The position numbers were made by a program, and so were the translations under genes. A stretch of 64,000 bases of DNA, from positions 124,001 to 188,000 of the forward strand of contig JAHLKG010000007.1 of the NCBI GenBank assembly GCA_025526995.1, written 5' to 3'. How positions within the stretch are numbered: the stretch's first letter is position 1; each line of letters begins with the position of its first letter. The notes under the pieces were generated by a model, which was not told the DNA's origin, made no database searches, and was given only the letters and a program-made list of their open reading frames with translations. Source of the stretch: Powellomyces hirtus (Eukaryota > Chytridiomycota > Chytridiomycetes > Spizellomycetales > Powellomycetaceae). Shown one piece after another: positions 10,856-21,900 of the stretch.

Positions 10856-11150
10856 TTACTTGAACAACGCTGGGATCTTCGTTCTAAGCCACTGGCCGAT
10901 ACGCGGGATCCAATCGTACAGTAATTGTTTCACGCGTTCATCCTGTCTTGGTTATGACATAGCGATGCACACTAAATAATCAATACGGACCTTCATGACA
11001 CTGTCTCCATGTTGACTTAGTGTTCAAAGACGCAAGCCCAATGGATTTTTCTAAGAACACCAGCTTCCGGAAGGCAATCTTCCTCGATGCGTACATCCCG
11101 TCATCCCGTATGTAAGCCGTGAGGCTCTGTAAAGACTTGATTGCCAAGGA
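10856..11150 (-). CDS. Unidentified minus-strand 3' exon(s)
   Basis: Reading leftwards from about 11150, one frame gives AIKSLQSLTAYIRDDG, MYASRKIAFRKLVFLEKS and more. A frame ending at 10856 reads VKQLLYDWIPRIGQWLRTKI then PALFK and a stop. The two look like consecutive exons, but I could not find a splice pair that keeps phase. I do not recognise the family. It could be the eroded 3' end of a gene whose upstream exons are lost, since no continuation is seen past 11240. Confidence 0.35.
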
Positions 11151-11397
11151 CCTCGGCTCCGAGCAATTGTGGGAACTGGAAGCTTGCCGCCGTCCAAGGA
11201 GACGCTCTCATGATACCGACAGAGATGATGCAGCAACTGAATGCCAAGATGTATTTACAATACTTTTGCCACAGCGTGGCTAAAACGCCTTTATTAGGGA
11301 CAGCTGTTCAAGATTCTGATACTCTAGCTGTTCAGTCCAGCTGTGTAAGCAGTCATCAGACGATATACCGCAATCAACTGAGTCAGATGCGCATATG

Positions 11398-11460
11398 CTT
11401 GGCGCAATGTAAAGTGTGCTTGGTGCAATGTAAACTGTGCTTGGTGGAATGTAAAGTCAA
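11398..11460 (+). repeat. Tandem repeat, three 21-bp units
   Basis: Three consecutive units of the form CTTGG(C/T)G(C/G)AATGTAAA(G/C)T(G/C)(T/A)(G/A) differ at only a few positions. They lie in non-coding sequence. A C16 homopolymer lies about 85 bp downstream (11544-11559). Confidence 0.85.
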
Positions 11461-11710
11461 AGACTTTACATAATTTTACCGATCATGAACCTCTATTGCA
11501 AACATAGGGATGTCTATCCGAGACGGTGCGGAGGTTGCAGAGCTCCCCCCCCCCCCCCCAATGAAGAGGAGCGTCCGATCATATTTTACTTAATTCTTAA
11601 AACAAGCTGTGATCGACGGTCCTATTTATCCCCGAGGTCTATCGACATTCCATTCCTTGGAGTAGGAACCATCGTTCACTTCCTGGTAAACCTCCTCCCA
11701 ACACTTCTGT

Positions 11711-12000
11711 TCACAAATTCTGCTGCCGACACATATCCGCATGGATCCCGTTGAGAGCAACAAGCTCATCGTGCGTCCCGGTCTCGACAACCCGACCTTC
11801 ATTCACTGCTGCAAAGGAACTTTTTAATGGTTGACAAACGATGCGCTATAGTCACTGTGGTGCGATCACATGCGGCTTTATCAATCGCTCTCTGTTGAAT
11901 CACTTGACCGTGAGAATCCAGAGCACTCGTTGCTTCGTCCAACAGCAAGAGCTTTGGTCGGCGAAGACCGGGAGGCGTTCTGACTTTTCCGGACATCTAT
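11711..12000 (-). pseudogene. ABCB-type ABC transporter fragment (end of nucleotide-binding domain)
   Basis: The minus strand reads [20 protein letters not shown] (Walker B and D-loop), then [14 protein letters not shown] (H-loop His) and, after a frame break, [33 protein letters not shown] and a stop. This is the typical last 90 residues of a multidrug-type ABCB domain. The Walker A and most of the signature motif are missing: where LSGGQ...RALV should precede RRPK there is only [11 protein letters not shown] few residues are deleted between STIK and AAVNEG, with a frame change and no room for an intron. A truncated relic. Confidence 0.72.
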
Positions 12001-13028
12001 CTACTTATCTACTACGGTTGCAACCAATATACAAAACCTATACCTCAACAGGTCAGCAAGGAAAAGGGCGCGAGTGCCGTCGGGATACGGGAACGTCGCC
12101 TGTGTCGTCTGCCTAATCACGCCCAAAGCCACGCGCGAAACTATACCACGGTCTTGGCGGCGAATCAGTAATACTAGCAGAACAGAACCCAACGTCGATG
12201 TAGTTACAGCCGTAGGCATAAGTTGTGATGCAACGAGCTGATTAAGTGTCAAATTCATGAGGCTCTGTCCCCATTCCATTTCGGCTATCAGCTTGACTGA
12301 CACCAACAAATTAGATCACATAGTTTAAGTCTATACATCCATAGATCAAAAATGTTGAAAAAAATCTTAGAAAAAAGCACTGCGGCATCTTGATTTCGTA
12401 GATGTTTGCATTGCGGCAGTAGACACATGAGTCAATATTTTACTTCATTATCTTCAAGGCCGTGGGTAAATCGTTGGGCAAAGCCTCAACCTGGAAAGGT
12501 CGCATCTGGGACTCGTATTAATCAGTGATCTGATTATAGATAAAGTGGGATTTACTTGCTCCAAAGAGGGCCATCTCAAAACACGGATCGGACACCACGT
12601 TCAGATAAACGATTTCGGCACCTTCTGGGAAAGTAGCATGAGTCTGCTTCCCCGGCATTCCTCAGGAGCTTTGGATTCTGATGACTTCTCAGCTCAGGGT
12701 ATTCTCTATCGATGCCAGTGTTTGCCCTCTGAGTACAGCTTGGAAGGGTTCGATGAGTTCCATAAAGGGCCTTCCCGGTGGAGTGGTCCGCCACTTGGGC
12801 ATTTTCTTAACTTCTCCACGGACTTTGGTATCAGAGCTGGAGCTGGTCATTCAGCAATCACGGATTTGCTCTTGCCCTGCTGAAAAAAGCTCAACTGGAG
12901 TCCATGGGGTTGACTCATGTTGTTTCAGGATGTTACAAAAAATCTATGCTTTGATGGAGTTGTTACGAATGTTACCGCCTATATCATCTTCTTGGCGTTG
13001 AACAATTCTATCTACCCACCCACACACC
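12001..13028. other. Gene-poor stretch; possible further eroded coding pieces on minus strand
   Basis: A 101-codon minus frame at 12001-12309 is hydrophobic in its middle (STLGSVLLVLLIRR) and could be what is left of the membrane part of the ABC transporter. A minus frame near 12690-12860 starting MTSSSSDTKVRGEVKKMPKW is open for about 53 codons. Neither is supported by a family match or a splice model. Confidence 0.3.
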
Positions 13029-14237
13029 CTAACGGCCGATCTTGGCCTCCCTCTTGGTCTTCAAGACGTACCACTTCTTTCTCCTGACCGTCTTCCAACC
13101 TTTGGTCTTCCAACCCCATGGACTTCTGGGGGCCTTTCCTCCCTTACTCTTGCCACCGCCTCCATGAGGGTGATCGACAGGACTCATTGCAATACCACGC
13201 ACTGATGGTCTCCAACCCTTCCTCCGCCGGGCACCAGCTTTGCCCCAGTTGCGGTGCTGATGCGCTTCGTTACCCACAACACCGATGGTTGCGCATGCAT
13301 CGACGGGGATGAGACGCACTTCCTTGCTCGAGAGACGGACTTGTGCCATGCCTTCCTGTCCCGTAAAAAGCAGCTGGCCCGAGGTTCCGGCTGATCGGCA
13401 TATCTGTGCCCGACCTCCGCTTCTCAGACCGATACAGTGAATCTCGGTACCGACGGGGATATCTTTCAGCATCAGGCAGTTGCCCTTCCGGATCATTTGG
13501 TTTTTGGCAATCGGGTCTTCACCTTCGGCGGGCACCGGAATCCCTTCACGCCACGACTGCACTGTATCTCCAGGATTGACGTCTGCGGGACGGATGATGT
13601 AGCTGAACTCGTTGGTGGACAGGTTTCGCAGAAGACATAGCTCGGCGCTTCGGTTTGGGTCATACTCCAGACGGACCACTTCGTGCTGACCAGGTACAAA
13701 TCGGTTGAAGTCGATCTTTCGCACGCGCTTTTTGTGACCTCCACCTCGATGACGAACCGTCACCTTTCCGGTGTTGTTACGGCCCCCCGTCGACCGTTTA
13801 CCGTATGAGAGTCGTCGGATGCAGCTTCCACGCCAGAGATGGTATCGGGTCGGGTGACGTCGGTGGGTCGATCCCGGTGACACGTTTTTGTAAATCTTCA
13901 TGTTACCCACGACTTTCCAGAACCTGTTCTCCAGCACGGGCCGCTCAACTTTGGGCGGCTCCAGGCCTTGCTCCTTCAGCTTCTCGACCCATTTGAAGTA
14001 TCGCTTTTGCGGCTTCGTGACGCTCTTCCGGTAGGTTCTGTGTCGGACCTGCAAGAGCTGCTGTGGGGCGAAACATTGCTGTGCCGCTGCTGCTGGTATC
14101 GAGCGCGCGAGCCGGGTGGAAGGCTGTGATAGGAGACTTGAGGCGGTGTGGAGGGATTTGGTGGAAGATGCGAAAGCGACCGATGCTCGAGGGTACACCG
14201 TTGTTCTAACCGTCGAGAGTACGGACGGAAGAGCCAT
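13029..14237 (-). CDS. RML2: Mitochondrial large-subunit ribosomal protein uL2m
   Basis: A single uninterrupted frame of 402 aa, starting at the ATG for MALPSVLSTVRTTV. Upstream in-frame codons have no ATG-based support. The first ~70 residues are rich in Ser, Arg and Ala with few acids, as expected for a mitochondrial targeting peptide. The body is bacterial-type L2: NNTGKVTVRHRGGGHKKR, then RKIDFNRF, VVRLEYDPNRSAELCLL, GNCLMLKDIPVGTEIHCI, SSKEVRLIPVDACATIGVVG and SVRGIAMSPVDHPHGGGGKS. The last includes the His-rich loop near the peptidyl-transferase centre. It is divergent from NSE3, 304 bp apart. Assignment to mitochondria rests on the N-terminal extension and the RGIAMSPVDHPHGGG form. Confidence 0.95.
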   Translation of the reverse strand: MALPSVLSTVRTTVYPRASVAFASSTKSLHTASSLLSQPSTRLARSIPAAAAQQCFAPQQLLQVRHRTYRKSVTKPQKRYFKWVEKLKEQGLEPPKVERPVLENRFWKVVGNMKIYKNVSPGSTHRRHPTRYHLWRGSCIRRLSYGKRSTGGRNNTGKVTVRHRGGGHKKRVRKIDFNRFVPGQHEVVRLEYDPNRSAELCLLRNLSTNEFSYIIRPADVNPGDTVQSWREGIPVPAEGEDPIAKNQMIRKGNCLMLKDIPVGTEIHCIGLRSGGRAQICRSAGTSGQLLFTGQEGMAQVRLSSKEVRLIPVDACATIGVVGNEAHQHRNWGKAGARRRKGWRPSVRGIAMSPVDHPHGGGGKSKGGKAPRSPWGWKTKGWKTVRRKKWYVLKTKREAKIGR

Positions 14238-14541
14238 CGTTTGGAAATGTCCTGCGCAACGCACAACCCCGACTATTCGTCCCCGGTGTTGATCGTTGTT
14301 TCTTCGCGAATGCTTTCCCAGCGTGTGATATTTGACCAGAAGGACGAGATGCAATTTGCAGTAGCCACGGCAACCGCCCAGCCGTTTGGGACGCATTGGA
14401 ATGTGGCTTTCACCTCATCGCGTATTCGTGTCCGGACAATCGAACTTGAATGTGTGTTCTGTAGCTTGTGCTAAAGAGACATTTCTTGGTGAAGGAACAG
14501 AATTGAAGCGGAGTTCAACCTGCTGAAGGGACAGAGGAAAT
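14238..14541. promoter_or_regulatory. Divergent promoter region, uL2m / NSE3
   Basis: The 304 bp between the two start codons must hold both promoters. I see no clear TATA box or other named element. Confidence 0.5.
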
Positions 14542-15882
14542 ATGGTAAGTCATAAGCATCTTTGTACGGATAGCCTTCCGGAAGGTTACCCAGAGTGATT
14601 TACTCCTTCTCAGTCACAACGCCGGCGTTCAAGCCGGAGATTCGCTGCTGTACGTGAGTATCACTCGGCTGGTCAGAAGCGTCTTGAAATCACTCATCGG
14701 AAGTCCGATTTGCTGTAGACACAAGATGAGGATGTTGAACCAGAAGACGTAGTTGATGACTCGGCAGAAGCAGACCAGTCTATGGTCGATGTTAGGTCAC
14801 AGGTCCCTGGACAGAACCTATCGGTGGAGGTGTGTGCCGGACGCTCTTGGACTCCAACACGTTCAAGAAACTGATGATATGTGCTGGGACATGACAGGAA
14901 CTCAATCGCAAAGTGAAGGATCTAGTCCGACTCGCGCTGGCCTCAGAACACCGTCGCCAACCATTGAAGCGAGAAGACATAACTAAGAAAAGTACGCGTT
15001 CCCCCGACCCCACGTACTTGCGGGAAACCTTTGCTGATAGGGCAGTATTGCTTCTCCGTTTTTTTTTTTCAGTTCTAAAGGACCACCCTCGGTCTTTCAG
15101 TGCAGTCTATGATGGTGCACAATCGCGCCTTCGCGGCACGTTTGGGATGGAAATGATAGAGTTGGCCACCCGCGAGAAACGTCAACCCACAAACCAAGCC
15201 AGCCGTCGAGGTAGGGGATAAAGCTTGAAAAAAGTTGCAACGGACAGTATAGGTACTACGTGCACATGGGCTAAAAGCTGATCCAACGGTTGTCTTCATT
15301 CCAGCGGCTGCGGCGAAAAGCGACAAGGTTACCATGAGCCGATCATACGTACTCCGATCAACCCTTTCAGCAGATGAACGTGAAGCGGTCATCGACTGGA
15401 ACGAAGAGGAACCAAGCATGGTTCTACTGTGCGTCGTCCTCGGTATCATTCACGTCAGCGGCCGGAAGATCGAAGAAGGTAACATCAATATCTTCTGCAT
15501 TTTTTTTGACGCTGTCGCTGATCATTGTTTGGGTTTGCGCTTAGGATTTCTCTTAAGCCACCTGAAACGCCTAGGCCTGCGCCGCGAAACGCGGCACCCC
15601 GTCCTCGGCACCCCAGACGACTTCCTAGCAGACTTCACCAAACGCGCATATCTGGACAAAGTGAAAGTCGCCACTGCCGACGCGGACACATTCGAGTACA
15701 GTTGGGGTCCGCGTGCAAAGGTGGAGTTAAAGGAAGAGGACCTTCTCACCTTCATGTGTGAAGTGTACCCGGATCTCACGGCAGACGCCCACCGACGACT
15801 GCAGAAGGATATCCAGAGGTTGGCGGGACCGGCCGATCCAAATGCGGCTAGTACGCCGCAAGCACAACCCGTGGAACGATGA
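14542..15882 (+). CDS. NSE3: SMC5/6 complex subunit Nse3 (MAGE domain)
   Basis: Seven exons (14542-14544, 14614-14649, 14719-14829, 14898-14991, 15073-15210, 15305-15478, 15545-15882) give 297 aa. The first coding exon is the ATG alone, followed directly by GTAAGT. After an acidic N-terminus, the MAGE winged-helix domain reads VKDLVRLALASEHRRQPLKR, EDITKKILKDHP, YDGAQSRLRGTFGMEMIEL, then SRSYVLRSTLSADE, MVLLCVVLGIIHVSGRKIEE, FLLSHLKRLGL, DDFLADFTKRAYLDKVKV and FEYSWGPRAKVEL. Nse3 pairs with Nse1 and Nse4 in the SMC5/6 complex, which acts in DNA repair and chromosome segregation. Fungi usually have one MAGE gene, the Nse3 one. Confidence 0.92.
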
Positions 15883-16213
15883 CGGGGGAGATGAAATGAC
15901 TGGCTTGTGAGTCGGGGAGGAGTAAGACTGTACATAGCACGATAGCACATACGTAGTAATGATTAACCCCGGTAGTAACTTTTTCACTTTGTTTTTGCAT
16001 TTGGCACGGCAGCTATATGTTCACCCTATTGGACCTTATAGTTGTTCAATTGTATGAAAGCGATGTTTGTGTAATCGTCAAAATGACATGGACCAAGTAC
16101 TATTTGCCTCGCATTTGAGCAGATGCTGTCTTGATGGTGATGTTTGTGAACTTCCACTCCTCAGTCATGTTGTCAAGAACCTCAACAACTGTTCCGCATC
16201 ATGATAATGCACA
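15883..16213. other. Convergent 3' region, NSE3 / GPI3
   Basis: The 331 bp between two stop codons presumably holds both 3' UTRs. No ORF or other element is supported. Confidence 0.5.
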
Positions 16214-18241
16214 TTAGCTTTTTGATTCCCGTTTATTCTCCTTGCCATCGCTCTCAACGTTTGCAGCACAAATGCTTAAGAACTGGCTGTGGTCCAGTGC
16301 GGGCGCTATATCTATTGTGTGTCTAGGAACTAGTCTCTCCAAAAAAAGCCACAGCAGGTATTCCACCGCGACAATCATGACTGCCAGAATCCCTGCAAAC
16401 AGGCCGCAGCCTCGGTACCTGCAAAATGAAGCATGTGGGTGTCGGTTAAGCTGGAGAGTGATTCGCAGGGGGCGTCCATACCTTTGAAATCTTTCGACGA
16501 GGGGTACGTGGGGGAAATTCATGATCATGTCGTACACCTGTGAAAGAGAAGATGGTGGTAAGCCATAAAAGACGATCAAGGGTCTGACCAACGTGCTGAA
16601 GTTCACCATCTCCGTCCGCTCGGCAACGTCGCTCCAATCGTACATCATTTTGACTTCCTCGTGCAAACGAGAAGGATCTGGAGGATCTGTTCGTATTATA
16701 TGAATGGCATCCATCAATGCCGCCACCATAGCTGCCAAAATCTTATCTATTAGAGCCCTGATCTGGCAAACAAAGGGGGTACGCGAGATCATACCCTTTC
16801 TTTCTGGCGGCGCAAATTTGATCATGTTGTCCGGTAAAACCTCTGGCACACCACCCACTTGCGTGCTGACGACGAGTAACCTGCAGCGATCCTGATGTCA
16901 ATGTGCATGTCCCCTGCGGTCCTTTATCGTGTTATCCATATCTTACCCGCAGCAGGCAGCCTCCACAATGGCAATGCAGAATGCTTCCGTCAATGATGTG
17001 TTGAGGAAAATATGGCCTCGAACCAGCACCTGACGAGAAGAATGTGGTAAGTACATCTGGGAAGCCCTCATCACTAATAAACCAAAAGGCGGCACAGGTT
17101 TTCCCGTTCACAAACGTACATCTCTAACGCCAGCATGCTGGACCGAACCGAGCATTTCCACACGATCCTGCAGACCGTGCTTTTCCCGCATGCGATCCAG
17201 ATCGACGCGTTTCGGTCCATCGCCAGCTGTCAACGAAAGAAGACCCCGTTGAGCATCTACCCTTTTCGTTACGCGATCCGACATTACAAGCGCATACCAA
17301 TAACGAAATCGACGTCGTCAAACTCTGCGCATATGCACGGTATCACCGCGACCATGAGGTCCACGCCCTTCCGGTAGACTAGACGACTAGCAATGACAAT
17401 CGTTACTGGTTGTACCAGATGTTAATACCACGCGTGATGATCCGCTTGCTGACGATTCCTACTTACTTCGACCAGGCGTCCGCGATGCGACATTTGGCGT
17501 AAAGTCCGCAGCGACAACCGCATTTGGAATCACAGACACAATCAATGGATCTAGCGCGGCGCGTAGCACCGTGTTTTCCTTGCTGTCGCAGACGGTATTG
17601 AGTCTGTGATTTAGACCATTGATCACAGGTTTTACACATACCTGGTATGTGACACGCATATGACATGGTCAATATCCGATAGGGTGAACTTCAGAAGCTT
17701 GTTCGTCAAGACGCTGCTGGCGTCCTCAAATCCAAACAGAGAGTGGTCCGTAAAACAAGCACTGATACCCATCGTTCGAGCGTGCAATATGGCTTCATGG
17801 CACATCGACGAGAATGCCTGAGATCGCACCTAAGGGCTCAGCCTTCACTCGCACGTCTCTCAGGATGCTTAGACCCAGAAACTTACTGCATGCCCATGAA
17901 CAACGTCAATTTGTTCCCGCACTAGGATGTATCGGAACAAGGGGAAGAAGGAATAGAGCGTCGGCAGGGAGACTTGATCCGTCACGAGCCAATGCGGGAC
18001 ATGATACACTTTCATTCCGGCCGTCAAATAGCGGATTCCAACTCGTTGTCCATAGTTGTGCGTCACCACTGTCACCTATATATACAAACACGAGTGGCTT
18101 CTTTTGAGTCGGAATTTACCAACACGCCAGCAGAGTGAAAGCAAGCCATACTTTATGACCCCTCCGAACCAGTCGTTGGGACAGATGGTATATATGGGTC
18201 TCTACACCGCCCATATTTGGGTAGAAGAAGTCCGAGACCAT
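16214..18241 (-). CDS. GPI3: GPI-GlcNAc transferase catalytic subunit (PIG-A/Gpi3)
   Basis: Ten exons (18241-18152, 18075-17887, 17817-17642, 17582-17467, 17405-17298, 17226-17120, 17029-16947, 16880-16607, 16537-16482, 16418-16214) give 467 aa. Family landmarks in order: [144 protein letters not shown]. The E-x7-E type motif of GT4 enzymes falls in EAFCIAIVE. One transmembrane helix near residues 403-425 ([20 protein letters not shown]) anchors it in the ER, where it adds GlcNAc to phosphatidylinositol, the first step of GPI-anchor synthesis. The start Met directly precedes the conserved VSDFFYPN, so a short 5' exon could be missing. Confidence 0.95.
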
Positions 18242-18978
18242 ACTAGTATGCACAGACCAGCTAGTAAGAATCGGTCGTTGCCTCTTCCCGACAACATTTG
18301 CTTTACCATATGTTTAGACACTTCATTTCTCATGCAGAATCTGTTCATTAAGACGTCGTAAAACCATACATATGCGAATCGGTCAGTGCTGTGCGCAAGC
18401 GTGGACTTTGTGTTGCCGGAATGGACAAGAAGACGGTTGTCACCATGTCCTTCCAGTTGACACTGACGGCATCAACTCATCGTGTGGCTTGGGAAGGTTG
18501 AGTCCACGCGTTCTGGCTGGCAAAAGAGGGCAAAAGAGTTTCGCAACGGCGGGTCAGAGTCTTAACGACGCCTGTATTGGATGGTACACCACCGACGCCG
18601 TTTTCATTTTAATTGGAGATGAGGGTGCGGTCTAGACTTCTATGGGGATGGTCGGACAAGCAGACGGAGCTACTGTAGGAGTAGCAAGTACATAATGAGA
18701 AAGTATTCAATTCCTCATTTTGTTGCATGGTTTCCTTAAAAAGTTACAGAAGCCCATTGTAAGACTTTAGACTTTAGACTTCATGTGTATTTATTTTGTT
18801 CCAACTCGTTTCGGAAAACTGGATAATTTGCTTCCAGCTGCGTCGTTTCTTTCTGTGTTATGCATGAATTTTATCTGTGCAAATATCACATGGGTTGAGG
18901 GATAGCGGCCTAGCACAAAGGACGAACTCTATATACAAGAGCTTTCGAGTTCAACCTGTCGGGGCCCGTCGAACAAGA
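18242..18978. other. Intergenic region between HIR3 3' end and GPI3 5' end
   Basis: Both flanking genes are on the minus strand, so this holds the HIR3 3' UTR and the GPI3 promoter. A small direct repeat of AGACTTT lies around 18768-18782. No gene is supported; an 87-codon plus ORF at 18372 has no recognisable motif. Confidence 0.5.
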
Positions 18979-21900
18979 CTATAAATCCTCTAGTATCAAT
19001 ACATCTGTGTCTTCAGTGGGAGGATTTGCGTCTGTCGCAAATGAAGTCTCGGCGGAGAGTTGCTCGTCGTTAGCTTGCTCATTGGCAGCTTCCTCGTTGG
19101 TAGCCTGCTCGTGGGAAAGGGAGGTGCCATTCGTCTGAGGTTCGGAAGAAGTGCCCAGGAGTGGTTCTTCCCGTCGGATCTGATGAAGAATTTGTTAATC
19201 AGAATAGAGTACTGCATTCTATTCAAGAATGACGAACAATACCTGCGGTGGGAATCTGCAAACATGCTGGACACGTTGCAGAACATGGGCAAAACGCAGC
19301 TTTTCATATGTCGGAGCATTATCTCTCATCGGACTCGACATGGGATCCCCGTTCGTAACCACCATGCGTACAGGTTCGCTCCCATTTGAGTCTTCGACGA
19401 AGACAGTCGACGATTGCGAGTCCTTCATGATTCCCTCGCCCGTCGGCGGTGCCGAGGACATGGTAGCCGGCCCACCGCCAAATTCGCTGAAAAGGGAACT
19501 GTACGTTTCGACGAGAAACAGATCCAAGTCCTCCTCGTCCATGAACCCGTCGTTCAGTTTCTTGAGCTCGAACGCGCACAGGAGGTTCTGCAGCCGTACT
19601 GGTTTGGGATCGGCTGCGGCGAACATTTGGTATTCCACGTCTGGGGCGCGAAGGTCGAATTCCGTTTTGGACATGGACCCCGAGAGGGACAAGTTGTGTG
19701 CTCCCTGACTTGTGGCATGCAACGCCTGTGAAGTACCCATGTAAGACCATGCGCTTGTGCCCGTCGAGCAACGTATTGCCATGTACCTTAAAACAAGCCG
19801 TGAACACTATTCGCCATATTCGGTCGGGCCACAGCAGAACCTCCTCTGCCTTCCGCACTTTGCGACATAGCCTTCTGAGTCCATCCACGTCGTCAGTCTC
19901 TTCCAACAGCTTTGCCAAGAAGGCAATATACTTGTGCACCGACATGAAATGTTTACCGGGCCTGCAGGGTATCGTTGTGCGTCAGAAGCCCGAATCTTAC
20001 AAAGGCAGGAACGCTTGTTCATGGATACCTCTCAAACTCGGATTTCCAAAAGTGCACAAACTTTTTCGAGTTTTGGTCTCTCAGCTTGAACAAGCTGAGA
20101 AGCACGGTCTTGGCATGTTCGGCATTGTGAATCTCATGATAGTATAGCCACGCTTGCTGTAAGGGATTAAACGCCGCTTAAATACTCGTAAGAAACGGAG
20201 TCTGCTTTACACCTAGACACGCACCCTGTAGATAGGTTTGTGCTGATACACGTTGAGTGGCTTCATCAGTGTCAGAATGAGCGAAAAGACGTTCTTGAAT
20301 GTCAGTTGCCGCATGTCGGGATGCGTTTCGGCTGCTGGCAGGTTATCGAAAATTGACGCCGGGATGGCCCCCGTCTGGTCTGCCAAATTTCTTATCGCTG
20401 CAATGGCTTCTTCCGGCTGCAGCACACAGTGAGTTCGATGATTCGTACAACAAGCTGTAAGTTAACGTGATGTATACCGAAATGGAGTTGCGATGCAGAC
20501 TCTTGATGAGGTACCCAACAAGCTTAACAGCTGGGTCCAAGATTTTTTCCTGGATTAGGGGATAGAACTCAGATTAAATCAAATATAAACTTCTTGAGCA
20601 CTTTGTCCCTACCTGTTCTTTAGTCGTCCATTCTGCTGGGACAAGGGCGACCGCTTTCCGATAATGCCTAATGACTCTCTGCGGCGCCGCCCTCAGCTTC
20701 GCATAGATGTTTCCCAACATGTACGAATACCTCCAATCTTTGCTATTAAGCTCCCGGGCCTTCTTGAAGCAGTATGCTCCCAGAGCAAGGATGTCAGTCC
20801 TGCTTTTGTTCATGTTCGCCTCATGCGCGACTGCATCATCAGCGGACCCGTCAGCGAGGATGTCCGCATCGACGACCTGGCCAGTGGCTGATTTCACTGC
20901 CTTTGCTCTCTGAGCCCAGATTTCTCGGATCTTCCAGGAGTTGGATGAGGTCGCAGCTCCGTTCATGGGACGTGATGCGATTCCGTGGCACAGGAACCCG
21001 AACTCGCCCCATAGGGACGTGGCGAGTTCGAGGGTTACGGTTTCCGGAGTCACGGCAGTGATCGAAGATAGCTGACAGGCTTGTGCGAAGCAATGGAAGG
21101 CTCTCTATAACGTGAAACTTACGTTAACTTGGCATTGATGGCACGCTCGTCAAGCAGCCTCACAAACCTTTTGCCAATCTCGGATCTTTCCGTACGCTTC
21201 AATGATGAGAGTCGCGCTATTTGACAGATGCTCATTCGCCAATGCAACGTAGCAAAGAGCCAGGGATAGCCAGCTATCCATTCGATCAGGGGTCAAATGC
21301 AGGTCAAACTAAATATCGGGAAGCAGCACCGTGCGTCAGTTGTTTTCAAATTCGGAAGCCCGTTGCTTTGTGACTAATGTACATACCAAAAACTGTTCCG
21401 CAGCCGCAGTCAAGATATCAATAGTCTTGTAAAAAGTACTGTAAGTTTGGGTCGCAGTGCGTGCTTTGTATTGGGAATACAATAGCCGGCCTTGCAGGTG
21501 AAACAGATTGAAGTACACGTCCGGGATTCTTTTGCGTTCTTCTTCGGAAAAGTCCAACGAGACCAGCCCTGTTTTCCGATTGGGGGCCACTTCCAACACG
21601 TTGATAGGGCGAGCCAGAAACGAATCGATTGCTTCTTTGTTGAATAGCACTTTCGCTGCAGAAGGAAAGCAACGGCTCAGTGACGAGTAGACGCTGAAGA
21701 CTAACGAGGAGTGGTATACCATTCGTCCACGGAGGTTTACTAAACACTTCCGTGACCTTATCCAGGCACTGCTTGACATCACCCGGAATGCCGCGCCCAG
21801 CCCGGAGCGCAAGCATAGTATCCAACTGCTCGGAAACCGTCTTGAACACAGCTGATGCAGCTTCTTGGTCAAAAGTAACCGGAGAGCTGAAATGTTCAGC

